Shown: positions 1 through 10,403 of the stretch, piece by piece
How the letters are laid out: the number at the start of each line of letters is the position of its first letter
Position numbering within the stretch: the first letter of the stretch is position 1
Source: Basidiobolus meristosporus CBS 931.73
Lineage: Eukaryota; Basidiobolomycota; Basidiobolomycetes; Basidiobolales; Basidiobolaceae
DNA: 29,774 bases
Assembly (NCBI GenBank): GCA_002104905.1
Contig: MCFE01000864.1
Coordinates: forward strand, 1 to 29,774
Direction: 5' to 3'
The notes under the pieces: model-generated
Told to the model about the DNA's origin: nothing
Database searches by the model: none
What the model saw: only the letters and a program-made list of their open reading frames with translations
Made by a program: the position numbers and the translations under genes

Positions 1-645
1 ATGGCTTCTTTGGATACTTGTCATAAGTAAATAAAGATTTCACCACTTGTTGATGTTCCTTCCTAAAATTTTACCTGCCTTGGTGACTTTCCCCCCCCCA
101 ACCCAGCTATCCCTCTTGCTTGCACTGGCTTTACATCTATCAGTATTTGCTCATCTGGCATCTTCATTCCATTATGATACCAGTTATCACAATAAAGCAC
201 TAGAACCCTAATCCTAAATTTGCATTCCCTACCAAAGTAAACAGCAAAGGCCAGATGAATGCCAGCAGAGATTAATATTACCTTAAGGCTACAACCTTTG
301 GTGTTGAGAGTTAAGCCATTACCAGATAAGTGTTTATATATTCCAGATAAGATTCAGGTATAACCACCCAATAATAATTTCAGAGAAAGAAGCATTGGAG
401 AAATCTAATGCATATTGGCAGCCCAGCCTAATAAGAAAACTTACAGAATGTACATTAAATTCTGGTTTGAAATCTCTGATAGGGCTTCTTGCCTTCCCTT
501 GTGTGCTATTTATTGACTAGCGGCACAGCATAGGATGTCATTTCTGAGACTTTGTTTGTTACCCATAGACAGCATAATTTATCAATAGATTTCGGACTGC
601 TTTTTACATACCATATTATTGCCAAATACCATAGTATCTCTATAC
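1..645. other. 3' flank of the aminotransferase gene, no gene seen
   Basis: No coding region is supported here. The stretch is AT-rich, with a run of nine C at about 91-99 and a telomere-like ACCCTAATCCTAAA stretch near 206-218. The latter is only one and a half imperfect units, so I do not call it an interstitial telomere. The part nearest 645 should be the 3' UTR of the minus-strand aminotransferase. Confidence 0.5.
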
Positions 646-651
646 TTTATT
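646..651 (-). terminator. AATAAA poly(A) signal of the aminotransferase gene
   Basis: The minus strand reads AATAAA about 20 nt past the stop codon of the alanine aminotransferase. It is the only canonical hexamer close to the stop and probably directs 3'-end cleavage. Confidence 0.5.
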
Positions 652-672
652 ACAAAGAGTATTTTACTTCGA

Positions 673-2257
673 TTAATCTTGGTGTTCTTCCATAAACTTC
701 TTATGGAAGCTTTTCAGTAAATTGATAAACTCATCAAAGGTATGTTCAGGTGCAAGAAACGTGGCGCGGAAATGCCATGTACCGTCCTTCTGACCGAATC
801 CACTACCAGGTACTACACATATTCCTGTCGCCTTCAACATATCTAAGCAGTAGTATACATCAGGTTGTTTACCAGCTTTTTGTGCGGCTTTTAGTGCCTT
901 TGCTGGCAACCGAATACGAGGGAAAAGGTACATTGCACCTTCGGCTTTACTGCAAGTGACTCCCTCTAAGTCATTAAACGCTTCGTAAAGCTTAACGCTT
1001 CGCCGAACTAAAGATTGATGTATTTCCTTGGTTTCTTCCATGTATAGGTCATATGAAGGCTCTCCAGGCGATGGTGGGTTAACCATAAGCTCAACCATGA
1101 TTTGTCCCTGAACGTTGGCAACACACATGGATGAAAGTGTGTACATTTGCCTGATGATCTCCGGATCAATTCCAACACATTCAACATAGCCTCCACGTCG
1201 ACCACACTCTCCAATCACACCTTTTGAGATAGAGTGAAAAGAGAAGAGTTCGAAATTGTCATATGTAGGCCCCATGCTTCTGAGAATCTTTTTGAAGGAG
1301 TGGAACGGAAGATTTTTGGAGTAGCTATTTGTCTGGTAAACCTCATCTGCACAAAGAACTAGCCGCTCACGGTGACAGAAATCGATGATTTCTCGCATAT
1401 TGCTATCTGAGAGGCATTGCCCGGTGGGATTTCCAGGATTAATAACAACAAGTGCACGTACGTCGGTACCTTGTTTGCGCGCTCTGTCTATGGCTTCCTT
1501 AAGATCAGTTGTGTCCATACTCCAACCTTTCTGCTCGTTCAAATAGTACGGGACGGCACGCGAATTGAACAACGCCAGTGAGGCAGTATACAACGGATAC
1601 TGGGGAATAGGTATCATCACACCCACATCAGGCTTATTTACCATACACTGCAGAATCATTTGAACAGCGGGTGAAGCACCAGCAGTTAGGAATATTCTCT
1701 CCGGATCAGACGGGTAACCATCGCGCTCCTCAATGAATTTGGCGACTTGTTTGCGAATGTAGGGTATTCCCATGGAATGGCTGTATGAGCCAATATTTCC
1801 TCCAACGCTTTTAAGCAGCTTTCTCGCACGGTCGATAACATCCCTAGGATACAGGATCTTAACCTGCTCCAGGTTTTTATCAAGTAGGAGATCGGGGTTT
1901 TCGATTAGTGAGGAAACCTGACGGAAGAATGATATCGGCTTCTGTTTGAGTAGCTGGGGATCACCAATATTAATGTTCGTGATCTCGTTAAAGGGGAGCT
2001 TTGTACCATTTTCAAGTTGCTATGTGTTAACGTATGGGAGTTAGACCATCAAAAGCTGGATGAATTCAGTTTTATAGAATCGGTGCACAAACTTCTTGAA
2101 GAGCCTCAGCCAAAATCGCTATTTCGCCGCGCACCGCGTATTCGGTATTTTTCACTAGTGGGCTAAGGTTGCTCATATTCATAATCTTCTCCATTTTCTT
2201 GTTGGATTCCCGAATATTTTCTGGTAATCGAAGCCCATGGTTAACTACTTGCCTCAT
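673..2257 (-). CDS. Alanine aminotransferase (glutamate-pyruvate transaminase), two exons
   Basis: This PLP enzyme interconverts alanine plus 2-oxoglutarate with pyruvate plus glutamate. The model joins 2257-2093 and 2019-673 (503 aa, normal for the family). The 73-nt intron has donor GTTTGT, CTAAC and GTTAAC branch-like sites and acceptor TAG, and keeps phase 0. Seen in the protein: NTEYAVRGEI near residues 36-45, typical of ALT N-terminal halves; INIGDPQ and SYSHSMGIPYIR; NPGNPTGQ at about 249-256; DEVYQ with PLP-ring Asp ~280; SISKG with Schiff-base Lys ~321 followed by ECGRRGGY; and a C-terminal FRATFL motif. Start: the ATG at 2257 is the first after an in-frame TGA at ~2281. ATGs at ~2191 and ~2176 are alternatives, and the extra N-terminus is not a clear mitochondrial signal. 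The donor is weaker than in neighbouring genes. Family assignment is secure; cytosolic versus mitochondrial location is open. Confidence 0.95.
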
Positions 2258-4339
2258 TGCAATGAGCAGATATATTATTCACCTTGGGATCGTGGGACCG
2301 CGGACAGAGGCCGAGAAATGTAAATTGGTCGTAGTGTGGCTCTGGTCGTTTTGCTCTGGAAACTACGCAAGACACACACCCGGGAAAAACTCCTTATATT
2401 CATTCTTATAAAGCAAGCACAGTTGGTTAGACAGATTGGATGTTGGCATTTGATTTGAGCCTTGGTGGTCTTTTAAACTATCGAGGAATTGAGAATTTCG
2501 GGCACTCGGGCCAGACATCACTGTCAGATTAGCCCAGTTAATGTATGCTTGCATCATGTCTCACTTCAATAACTCTGTCCAGTCGAGCCGAACCCCTCCT
2601 GTCTATTGTGATTTGCAAAACAAAGCTCAGATAATGTCAGTTGCATCCTCATTGTAATATGGTTTAAGTGGAATTTCATAATCCAAACTCTATGTGCATT
2701 CTTAGGCCAAAAATAGTGCTAAACGTTCATTCGATTTGGCATGAAAACTTTCGTCATGAACCAACAGGTTACGTAAGATAGCGGCAATAGTAAATCCATC
2801 CAGGTGCTGAGAAGTGTTGCATGATATGAAAATTACCCTTCAAATAGAGGAATTATTAGACAAATCTTATTTTATATAAACTATTAATACCTCGTCTCAT
2901 TCAAATCAATGATCTCACGCCACAGCTTACTGCACTCCCTGACTTGTTGGCTGCACCAGGAGAGCTGAAGTATGATATAGTATATTGGCAATCATACTCG
3001 TCTTGATTTCCACGTGTCTGACATCATGCTTAAACGATTACTCACTGCCGAAGCAGAGGCAATGTTAGTGCATTGCCATACTTCGCCAACATCCTCTGCA
3101 AAATGCCTTATTGATGAAATTCACATTCACCACTATAGTTTGATGAGCTATTAAGACCCACAATCCAAATTAGCAACTGGAACTCTCCATTTGTCACAGG
3201 TGCCTTGTTAACAAGTGTACATAGTTTAAGCGCTTAATAAAGCTGGCATCCATTATGTATATTCAACTTCCATTTGCAATCACATGCCAAAATCAGCTAT
3301 TACATGTCCGTGACATAGCGCCTCTGAATACGTTTATGCAGAACAAACTACTAGTAACTGTCGTGTATATGTTGAGGTCTCCGTGTTTGGGAATCATGGT
3401 AATAATGGTATGTCAACTGCTTGATTAGAACTTGCATGTGACTGCTCACCACTATCAAAAACATACGATACCCAACTAAAGGATCATTACCATAGGCGGC
3501 CTTTTTTCCCACTATGATGATTGGGGATTGGCTTCTCTTGAACACTGAAAATCCGTGTTGATCGTAACATATAGATATGCACTTCTACTGATCAACTAAA
3601 TGTGGAACTTTGACAGCATCTTTAAAAAGCTTTGGTTTTCGAATTGAAGTAGAACGTGCGCATAGAACTCATCCAATGATTTCAGAATTAGTACTGGTCA
3701 GAGTGGATATGTTTAACCCCATACAAACACTCTTTAGTAAAACCACCGTCTTACCGCAGCATTCCATATAATTGGTATGGAATATTGCGACAGCCGAACC
3801 AAGGTAATGGTCAAATAATGTGCTCAATCAGATAAAATTTACCAGGAATGCAATTTCCTTATAGAACAACGGTAATGATCTAATTTCCTTAGGTCAGTAT
3901 GATCGTACATTGTATATAAATGGTCAATATTTATGCGGATTTACAAGAATTGCCTATAATTGATTGGCTTTGAATTAGAAAGTGCTACCATGTGATCCCA
4001 AAGTTTAGGAATTATGATTCAAGGACTTGGCTCACTAACAGGGCAGTATAGGAGGCTAATGAGGTTGACGCAGTGTTCACTCAGCGTGCCGCAATCGTCT
4101 CAATGCGTCTTTATTTGTCGGTCATATTTTGCACTTCATACTTGTACTAGATCAAAATTATTTTCCTGTCATTGAATGAATGGTGACCAAGTTAGCAAAT
4201 AATTTGATCTCCCAAGGAACTTTGATGGGTATACACCTGTAGGTTGGCGCAGCATATTCTAGAATAGTCCAAATATCTGACTTGTTCTCAACTGCGGCAT
4301 GTTCGAAATCATACAGTCATTAATGGGTATGGGCACACG
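2258..4339. other. Intergenic region between divergent aminotransferase and RPS27 genes
   Basis: Both flanking genes are transcribed away from this 2.1 kb stretch, so it should hold two promoters. The short open frames (for example 2363-2557 minus and 3351-3545 minus) resemble nothing I know and lack splice or codon support. A TATATAAA sits near 3913, but I cannot link it to a gene. Confidence 0.4.
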
Positions 4340-4347
4340 TATATAAA
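4340..4347 (+). promoter_or_regulatory. TATA-like box upstream of RPS27
   Basis: TATATAAA lies about 180 nt before the RPS27 start codon. If used, it implies a 5' UTR of about 150 nt. It is one of several AT-rich matches, so the assignment rests only on position. Confidence 0.35.
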
Positions 4348-4490
4348 GTAGTGAATTCTCTATCGATGAATCCTCAGTTCGTTGAACAGATTCAACAAGC
4401 ACATCCGAAGCAGTCATTAAAGCAATAAGTAACAGTGAAGTTGTTACCGAATTACGAAGTAGCGCCGATCCTTGCAGAATAACATATCAA

Positions 4491-4500
4491 AGCCCTAAAC
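4491..4500 (+). promoter_or_regulatory. AGCCCTAAAC telobox-like ribosomal-protein promoter element
   Basis: AGCCCTAAAC stands 26 nt before the RPS27 ATG. A(A/G)CCCTAA boxes are recurrent in fungal ribosomal protein promoters and are bound by Myb/telobox-type factors in the species studied. Its place close to the start of exactly such a gene supports the reading. No binding factor can be named from this window. Confidence 0.5.
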
Positions 4501-4525
4501 GTTTTTAGTAAGAAAAAGAAAAGTA

Positions 4526-4887
4526 ATGGTAAGCACCCATATCAATCCTCTTTCTACTCGAGCCATCGTTTCACTACCCCCCGTGGCATCATTATCCTTG
4601 AATTTTTTGCTAAGACTTTTTAAATATTGAATTGATAGTTGTCCCTTGATATCCTTAACCCAACCGTCGAAAGCCAGAAGCGAACTCACAAGCTAAAGAA
4701 AATTGTCGCTGCGCCCAATTCATTTTACATGGACGTAAAATGCCCTGGATGTGTTAGTATTAGTACTGTATATAGCCACTCCGACACAGCTGTGTCGTGC
4801 AATCGATGCAACACAGTTCTGTGCCAGCCGACTGGTGGCTTAGCAAGATTAACTGAGGGTTGTTCTTTTCGTAAGAAGAAGGTGTAA
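4526..4887 (+). CDS. RPS27: 40S ribosomal protein eS27 (RPS27), first exon is only the ATG
   Basis: A small-subunit ribosomal protein with a C4 zinc ribbon. The model joins 4526-4528 (ATG alone) to 4639-4887, giving 83 aa, the usual eS27 length. The intron 4529-4638 (110 nt) has donor GTAAGC, a branch-like GCTAAG near 4609 and acceptor TAG. Seen: DILNPTVES at the N-terminus; DVKCPGC with Cys36 and Cys39; SCNRC with Cys55 and Cys58; LCQPTGG; and the signature end [10 protein letters not shown] with a basic tail. The coding frame at 4639 has no ATG of its own, and the ATG placed directly before a perfect donor resolves this. The gene has a telobox-like element upstream and AATAAA downstream. 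Confidence 0.95.
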
Positions 4888-4926
4888 ACCGATGTGTTTA
4901 CATAGATTGGTTTAACTGTATTCTAA

Positions 4927-4932
4927 AATAAA
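4927..4932 (+). terminator. AATAAA poly(A) signal of RPS27
   Basis: The hexamer AATAAA lies 40 nt past the RPS27 stop codon, a normal distance for a short fungal 3' UTR. Confidence 0.5.
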
Positions 4933-6536
4933 ATACATTCCCCTTTGCCTTCAGCAAATCAAATACGTAAATAATATACCAGAATAAATCAAGCCGATCA
5001 ACAGCCAATCAAGGAAGTTTATCAAATCGTGAATCTCTGCTGCGGTTATGGTCTGAGCCTTTTGTCTAATATTTGATACTCTCACTGTCAATACGTTTCA
5101 TCCCATTACTTTCGTAGAGGTGAAAAATAGATAGGGAATTTTAAGGTAATCCAGGGATGATGTTCAATACATACTTAAATACACACCCATCATTGTTGAT
5201 GAGTTATAGACATGAGATTTTCGCCCGATTCATCAAGAATAACTCTTGTTCAGGAGATGCTTGCTGCTGTCCAACTTGGCCCAGGAATTATTTACCCAAA
5301 TTACGGGGAGTTGAGTATGCGGATCGTAGCGATCAGAGTGTGGATTTGATACCTTAATCTTATCACTAGGCGAAATAGCACAGTGCTCACAATTACTATG
5401 TATGTCTTGCAAAAACGGGATCAGTGCGATTCCAGACCTTTATGGTGGTTGATGAACCCAAGAACTCTAATATAAATATGACCGAATAAGATCTGGCACA
5501 AGCATGATCACATTGCTGTAAGATCGACATAACGTGGCAATGGTTTCTCTCATTTTGCTTTGGTCTCTGTATCAACACCGTTTAGCCAATAATAAATCAC
5601 GTCAAAGCCCTACAGGCCATGGGAATCAAGACTTGGAAGACCAACCTTGATAACGCCAGTTTATGGGTCAAGAGAAGATCAACAATCGTCGTACCAAGTT
5701 AAGATCACTGGAAGGTGTGTCGGAGGTGGCTTGGAATGGCCAACATTAAGGAAGCAATCCCAGTCATAAACAGTAATCGAGCTGGTGGATGCATGTTGAT
5801 CAATCTGAATTCGCACTCAGCCTTCCTCCCCCCGATGGGATGTAGTCATCAACCAGCCAGCCACATGACATGTCAACCACAGATTGCATTGACTTTCAGA
5901 ATAGCACTCCACAGGCCTAAACCCACGGCATGCTATTGTTTTGCTGCATGCCTATATCATTGCGCCCATGGTTTGTAGAACCTGATGAAACACATGTGTA
6001 TAGATATGAAAAAAAAGGATTCACATTGATCTACTGCTTCCCACGTTAGATTGGCTGATTGTTGACTTCCACCTTCGTTTCAAATGTAACACAGTCAGGC
6101 TCAGATTAGCCAATCCCAGTGTGTTGACAGCTCTACTGCCATCTTCAGCTATTGTTCAAGGTTGTGAGGGAGTGCGTATACACATATGTGTGTGTGTGTG
6201 CGTGTATGTCGAGGAAATCAACCATGCATTTGGGACACAGTGAACGATGAATTGAGTGAGCTTGGAATCTCGCAACGCATAGACGGGCTATTTTCTCAGC
6301 CATTGTGTAGGTTAGACCATCATCGAGTGGCGAGTGGCTCAGGTTGTCTCCACCAATCGAATACTAGGTTGAATTTGGAAAATGGAATCGGGGAAAAGCA
6401 ATTAACGCAACTCGTAAATAAATTCACAACAAATAATTCGAGTTCAGATTGGCATGTGACCAACATTGTTGATGAAATCACTCACCCGGTCACTGTGATT
6501 TGCCAAGGAAATCAAACTACTTTATAAGCTCGTTAT
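4933..6536. other. Intergenic region before the cyclin gene, no gene recognised
   Basis: 1.6 kb with only short unrelated open frames, the largest being 6186-6527 plus. That frame begins inside a TG microsatellite and has no recognisable domain. The DNA just before 6537 must contain the cyclin promoter, but no clear TATA box stands out. Confidence 0.4.
6187..6200. repeat. (TG)7 microsatellite
   Basis: Seven TG units, continued imperfectly by CGTGTATG. This is a simple sequence repeat with no sign of function. Confidence 0.8.
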
Positions 6537-7730
6537 ATGTTAGTTATGCGAATTTTTGCCATCTCCCACTGCTCTGCAATGGCTTTCCTCAATTACCCAT
6601 ACCTTGTTTCCCAAGCGCAAGCAATTCTCAAAGAGCAGAAAAATGTTCCTCGTGGTCTTGCAAGCTTACTAGCCTGGCTAACATTGAAACTAAATGAACT
6701 ACTATCTCTGCTTTCTTCCCACCTTAAGCATAATCCCTCTATGTCACAAGTATTAATCACCTACAAACAAAGCGGCGACTTCATCGAGTGTCTTGTTGGT
6801 AAGCCGTCGAGTCTTTAAATACACTAAATGTATGTTGAGCAGTTATGCTAATCCAAATGGGTAGATGCTGTGGAATATGTCGTCGAAAAGATCTGGTATC
6901 AGCATTGTTCACTTGGTCGTACAAAGCGGCTTCTTCTCAGGGCATTTGTGCGAGAAACTATCAAGACCTCCAGAGTATTTTACTCTACTGTGATGATATC
7001 GCTTTTGTATATATATCGTATCCAACCGCTGTTGACCTCTGAAGTATCTTTGCAAAGCGCATATGATTCTTTAGTGCGCGACTCCAGTTCATACGATTCT
7101 TGTAATGAAATCAGCACCCCATTGTTCTCTGATGACAAGGACCTACACAGCAACCATCCATTGAAAATGCAGGATTATTCAACTCATGTCAGAAAAGCGC
7201 TAGTCGGTGCCCTGATGGCTGCCTCCAAATACCACCAAGAGCACGCACCCACCAATTCTGATTGGGCACGATACACTAGTCTAGATCTGACGGAGGTGAC
7301 CAAAGTTGAACTTGCTTTTTTGCACTGTTCACATTATCGGCTTTTTGTTTCGGTAGCAGAATATGAGAAATGGTCGCTTGGCTTAATGAAAGAGATTCAC
7401 CACGAGCAGTCGCCAAAAGTTCAGCAGGTGCTGCAACCAGCTCCATCGACAGAGTTGAATCTATCATCGCTCTTAGCCAACAACTATCCGAGAGTCATGC
7501 CAAATTCCTTGGAAGAAACGATTCAGACACAGATTGCCAATTTCTTCAGAAAGCCACTGAAGGATACATACATAAGCAAGAGAACCCTGTGTAGTAGCCG
7601 TGGACCTACACATAGGCTTAGCAAGGCTCAGCCTATGAGAATAGCTTGCAAGAAGACATACATGAGATATTGCGTCGCCAAAGAGGCTCGTAACATCCTG
7701 GATCCCGAGAGAACCGTTCTGCTCAAGTAG
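6537..7730 (+). CDS. Pho80/Pcl-type cyclin (partner of a Pho85-like kinase), two exons
   Basis: Predicted cyclin of the PHO85-partner group, the regulatory subunit of a cyclin-dependent kinase acting in nutrient or cell-cycle signalling. The model joins 6537-6798 and 6865-7730 (375 aa). The 66-nt intron has donor GTAAGC, branch GCTAATCC and acceptor TAG in phase 1, and restores an Asp codon. Seen: N-terminal PYLVSQ; a cyclin box from about residue 90; FVRETIKTSRVFYST (~115), like the FI(R/K)E.L+RS+TS.ST motif of Pcl proteins; KALVGALMAASKY (~198-210), the conserved second cyclin helix; and VELAFLHCSHYRLFVSVAEYEKW ending near 257. The tail after ~260 is polar and unconserved. An insert of about 60 residues, Ser- and Asp-rich, separates the two cyclin-box halves, as is common in fungal Pcl relatives. 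The ATG at 6537 follows an in-frame TAA. The ATG at 6579 (MAFLNYPYL) is a good alternative. Which Pcl subfamily is unclear. Confidence 0.8.
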
Positions 7731-8918
7731 ACAGTCCCACAGGCTGTCCAGAATGGCCCATCTTCTCTGCATAACCGAAAACTATCATTAGAAATTATCC
7801 AATAACACATTCGCCATTTTGTTGTATTTACTTCATATAACCCACCCCGTCGACAATAACGTACATTTCCTAACCTTCTAGCCTATCTATTTACACACAA
7901 CTGGCTTACACCTGAATTTCCCACATGTATACATACTACACTCGCGCGACCTATACCATTACTGACATCAAGTTAGAGGCCAGCACCTAAAACACCGTCA
8001 GAATATCTATTTTTCGGATACTGCAAGAAACAAGCCTACTCCTCATACCCGCCGACTTTTGCCCAAAGATAACTCCATCACTATATGGCAAGCAATACCA
8101 TTCTTCCGTCCTTCCGCATGAATCTTGTAGATAACCCATTACCACCGCTTGCGTGCAGCCACTTGAGCTATGTGTAGATAGTGCTCTTTTTACTTCCCCA
8201 CTAACCCTCATTTCGCCAGTAATGTACACACTACTTTGGAAACTCGGTGGTGCATCCTATTACAAACCACTATTTGTCTAACGAAAGCGAATGTTGGAGG
8301 CCTTTTTGGCCGAAGACGTATCCTAGAATGCTCATCCTCTCCACCAAGACAGATCTCTATCTAAAATCAACATCTATCCCCTAATATTATCGTATGTAGA
8401 GTGTTCAAAATATATTAAGCATCCAACAATAAACGAATTAGTGTGCAAATATAACTGGTAACACCTTGCCTACGGTGTCCTCAAGATAGGAGATCTTCTA
8501 GTGCGCCCTAGTAGCGCTCTGGCTCAGGCCCGCGATATGTATTCCGCTGCCTCGGAAGTCCTGGTCTATATTTGTCATCGATACTCCATCTCACACACCA
8601 GGTTTACGGTAATTCACGAACTAGAAAAGCAGGCAAGTAACTGTGCTATTCACCTCAGACAGAAAGTGTTACATTTCTGTAACGTGATCTATATTGCCCA
8701 CCTATTCACCCTTCTACAGGCAGATTCTACTGGCTCATCATCGATCATCTAATGCTGCCCTACTGTGGAAATGCCATGCTTGTAGCTCATGGGGAAGTAG
8801 GCATTCTACATACACAATTATGCAGCAATACGAATCAGGGGTAGTATGTTTTCATCAAAGGGGACACAAATCTGGCCTCATGAATAAATACTCCTGGCTG
8901 GCAAAACAAGAGTGTATA
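7731..8918. other. Intergenic region with a possible orphan exon near 8480-8752
   Basis: The first half holds nothing I can support. On the plus strand, 8501-8752 is open without its own ATG near the front and reads like coding sequence (ALAQARDMYSAASEVLVY). It contains a possible GC..AG intron (8633-8719, donor GCAAGT, pyrimidine-rich acceptor TTCTACAG) whose length is a multiple of three. I found no start exon and recognise no family, so I do not call a gene. Confidence 0.25.
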
Positions 8919-9815
8919 ATGTTTGGGCGTTTGCTAACCTTTTACACTAGGAACCTATCTGATAGACCAGTTGTCACCCGCTCCATAGTCTCAGGTAGTC
9001 TCATGCAGAAACACTTGTACTATATGCCCGAGTAAACAAACATAGTCTCGTTTCCTATTGCAAGCCTGTCTAGCCTCAACTGGAGATATTATTGCCCAGC
9101 AGATATTTGAGAAACAAGGAGACAAATATGACTCTTTCCGTACGATGAGGATGGCGTTCTTTGGTGGCTGTATAGCGGTAGGTTCAGGGGTTTGTCACCT
9201 GCCCTTTGTACTTTTAACTCAACCACTTGTGTCCAAATCCTTCATTCGTGTGTCTTATTCTGTTGGTCATGTTGGCATACTCTAAGCTTGAAACCAATAG
9301 GGCCCGGCACTTAGTGTATGGCATCCATTTTTGGACCGACATATCCGATTGAAAAGTAGAGGTTTGGGTAAAGTCGACACCCAATCTACAGAGTCACACA
9401 AGAGAGACTGAATTATGTTTTCAACTATCAACAGCAACCATCAGCCGAGTGATTGTAGATCAGACGCTCTATGCCCCTTTTATCATCGGCATGTTCTTTA
9501 GTATTCAAGGGCTGCTAGAGCGTGGAAATGTCGAACACGTAAAACAGAAGCTTGAGAAGGTGACATCGTGAACATTGACCACAAGCTTTCCAGCTGTCAC
9601 TAGTGTCAGTTCAGGCTGACCTCTCTCGCTTTGTATAGGGCTATTTCACAGCGCTCCAAAGTAATTACCGTATCTGGCCTGCTGCCCAATTAATCAACTT
9701 TTGGTTGATTCCACTCACTCATCGAGTGCTATTCATCAATTTGGTAGCGCTAGGATGGAATACATACCTTAGTTGGTTTAACCAAAGAACAATCCATGCA
9801 AGTATGGTCCAGTAG
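8919..9815 (+). CDS. Mpv17/PMP22 family protein (Sym1-like), five exons
   Basis: An integral membrane protein of the Mpv17/Sym1/PMP22 family, usually in the mitochondrial inner or peroxisomal membrane and implicated in metabolite passage and stress tolerance. The model joins 8919-8994, 9065-9177, 9301-9367, 9435-9559 and 9639-9815 (185 aa, typical length). All joins keep frame and family alignment. Seen: MFGRLLTFYTRNLSDRPVVTRS at the N-terminus; GDIIAQQ; a family Gly-Pro followed by WHPFLDRHI; VDQTLYAP; then NYRIWPAAQLINFWLIPLTHR and LGWNTYLSW, the diagnostic C-terminal block with N..WP..Q..NF and W..YLS. Introns are 70, 123, 67 and 79 nt. The first acceptor is AAG (9064). A TAG nine bases later would delete three residues that the family normally has, so I kept AAG. 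Donor 9560 (GTGACA) is slightly weak. Organelle assignment cannot be read from the sequence. Confidence 0.9.
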
Positions 9816-10360
9816 CAGCTTGGAGACGTCTCCCTACACGAGATCTTTTGACGATAAGCCTGGATATTGTATACCTTACACCGTTGACTCCTGAGCACAT
9901 CAAAATGTATACCTTACGAAACGAATTGTTCCAATATAGAAATGACCATGCCTGACTGATTGCCGGGCTTTATGAGCATGTATCAACCCAACCGTTCACA
10001 TCGATAGCAACCTCATGAATAAACACTGCAAAGTTCACCACATCAATGACGGGCGTCTTTGACACAACAGGGAGATCTGCTGCATGTAGCCAGTCCATTC
10101 CCTTTTTAGGCTTGGCCCAATGGCTAATGCAACAGGAGATTGTGAACTTTGGGCAATGCGTGTATTCTGATTGATCTTCAGCAGTCCCCGAGTACATGAT
10201 GGATGGGTCGAGAAAGTCTCAGCCCGGTTGATTTCACGGCTTTCATTATTCATATCTGCGTAGGGATAAGGAATGTGGATTTGGCTGAAAGAAGGCTAAG
10301 CCTCTGCCTCCATTCCGCCCATAAAGTGTTTCATTGCGACAGCGAGTAGAGGGTGGTAAC
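9816..10360. other. Intergenic region; weak 75-codon minus-strand frame
   Basis: Between the Mpv17-like gene and the small membrane-protein gene. A minus-strand frame 10197-9970 has an ATG and reads plausibly (GMDWLHAADLPVV, DVVNFAVFIHEVAIDV), but matches no family I know and could be chance. The right end must carry the promoter of the next gene. Confidence 0.2.
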
Positions 10361-10368
10361 TATATAAG
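10361..10368 (+). promoter_or_regulatory. TATA box of the four-helix membrane protein gene
   Basis: TATATAAG lies 43 nt before the ATG at 10404. Initiation about 30 nt downstream would leave a 5' UTR of only about 10-15 nt. Confidence 0.5.
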
Positions 10369-10403
10369 TCAGTGGATGAGGCTTTCATCGTAAAACTAAA
10401 GCA

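Noticed and set aside
201-220. Telomere-like ACCCTAATCCTAAA near the window start
   Set aside because: Too short and imperfect to be an interstitial telomere. Such sequence also occurs by chance in AT-rich DNA.
6186-6527. 113-codon plus-strand open frame before the cyclin gene
   Set aside because: It starts inside a TG microsatellite, has no domain I know, and ends before the cyclin start in another frame. Most likely chance.
7370-7594. 74-codon frame inside the cyclin gene
   Set aside because: Shadow frame. The main frame continues the cyclin without interruption to 7730.
8633-8719. Possible GC..AG intron (GCAAGT donor, TTCTACAG acceptor)
   Set aside because: The surrounding frame has no start exon or recognised family, and the length is a multiple of three, so frame gives no evidence for splicing. 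Mentioned only as a possibility.
9970-10253. Two overlapping minus-strand frames of 72 and 75 codons
   Set aside because: Neither matches a family and neither has splice or promoter signals. Kept only as a weak note in the intergenic entry.
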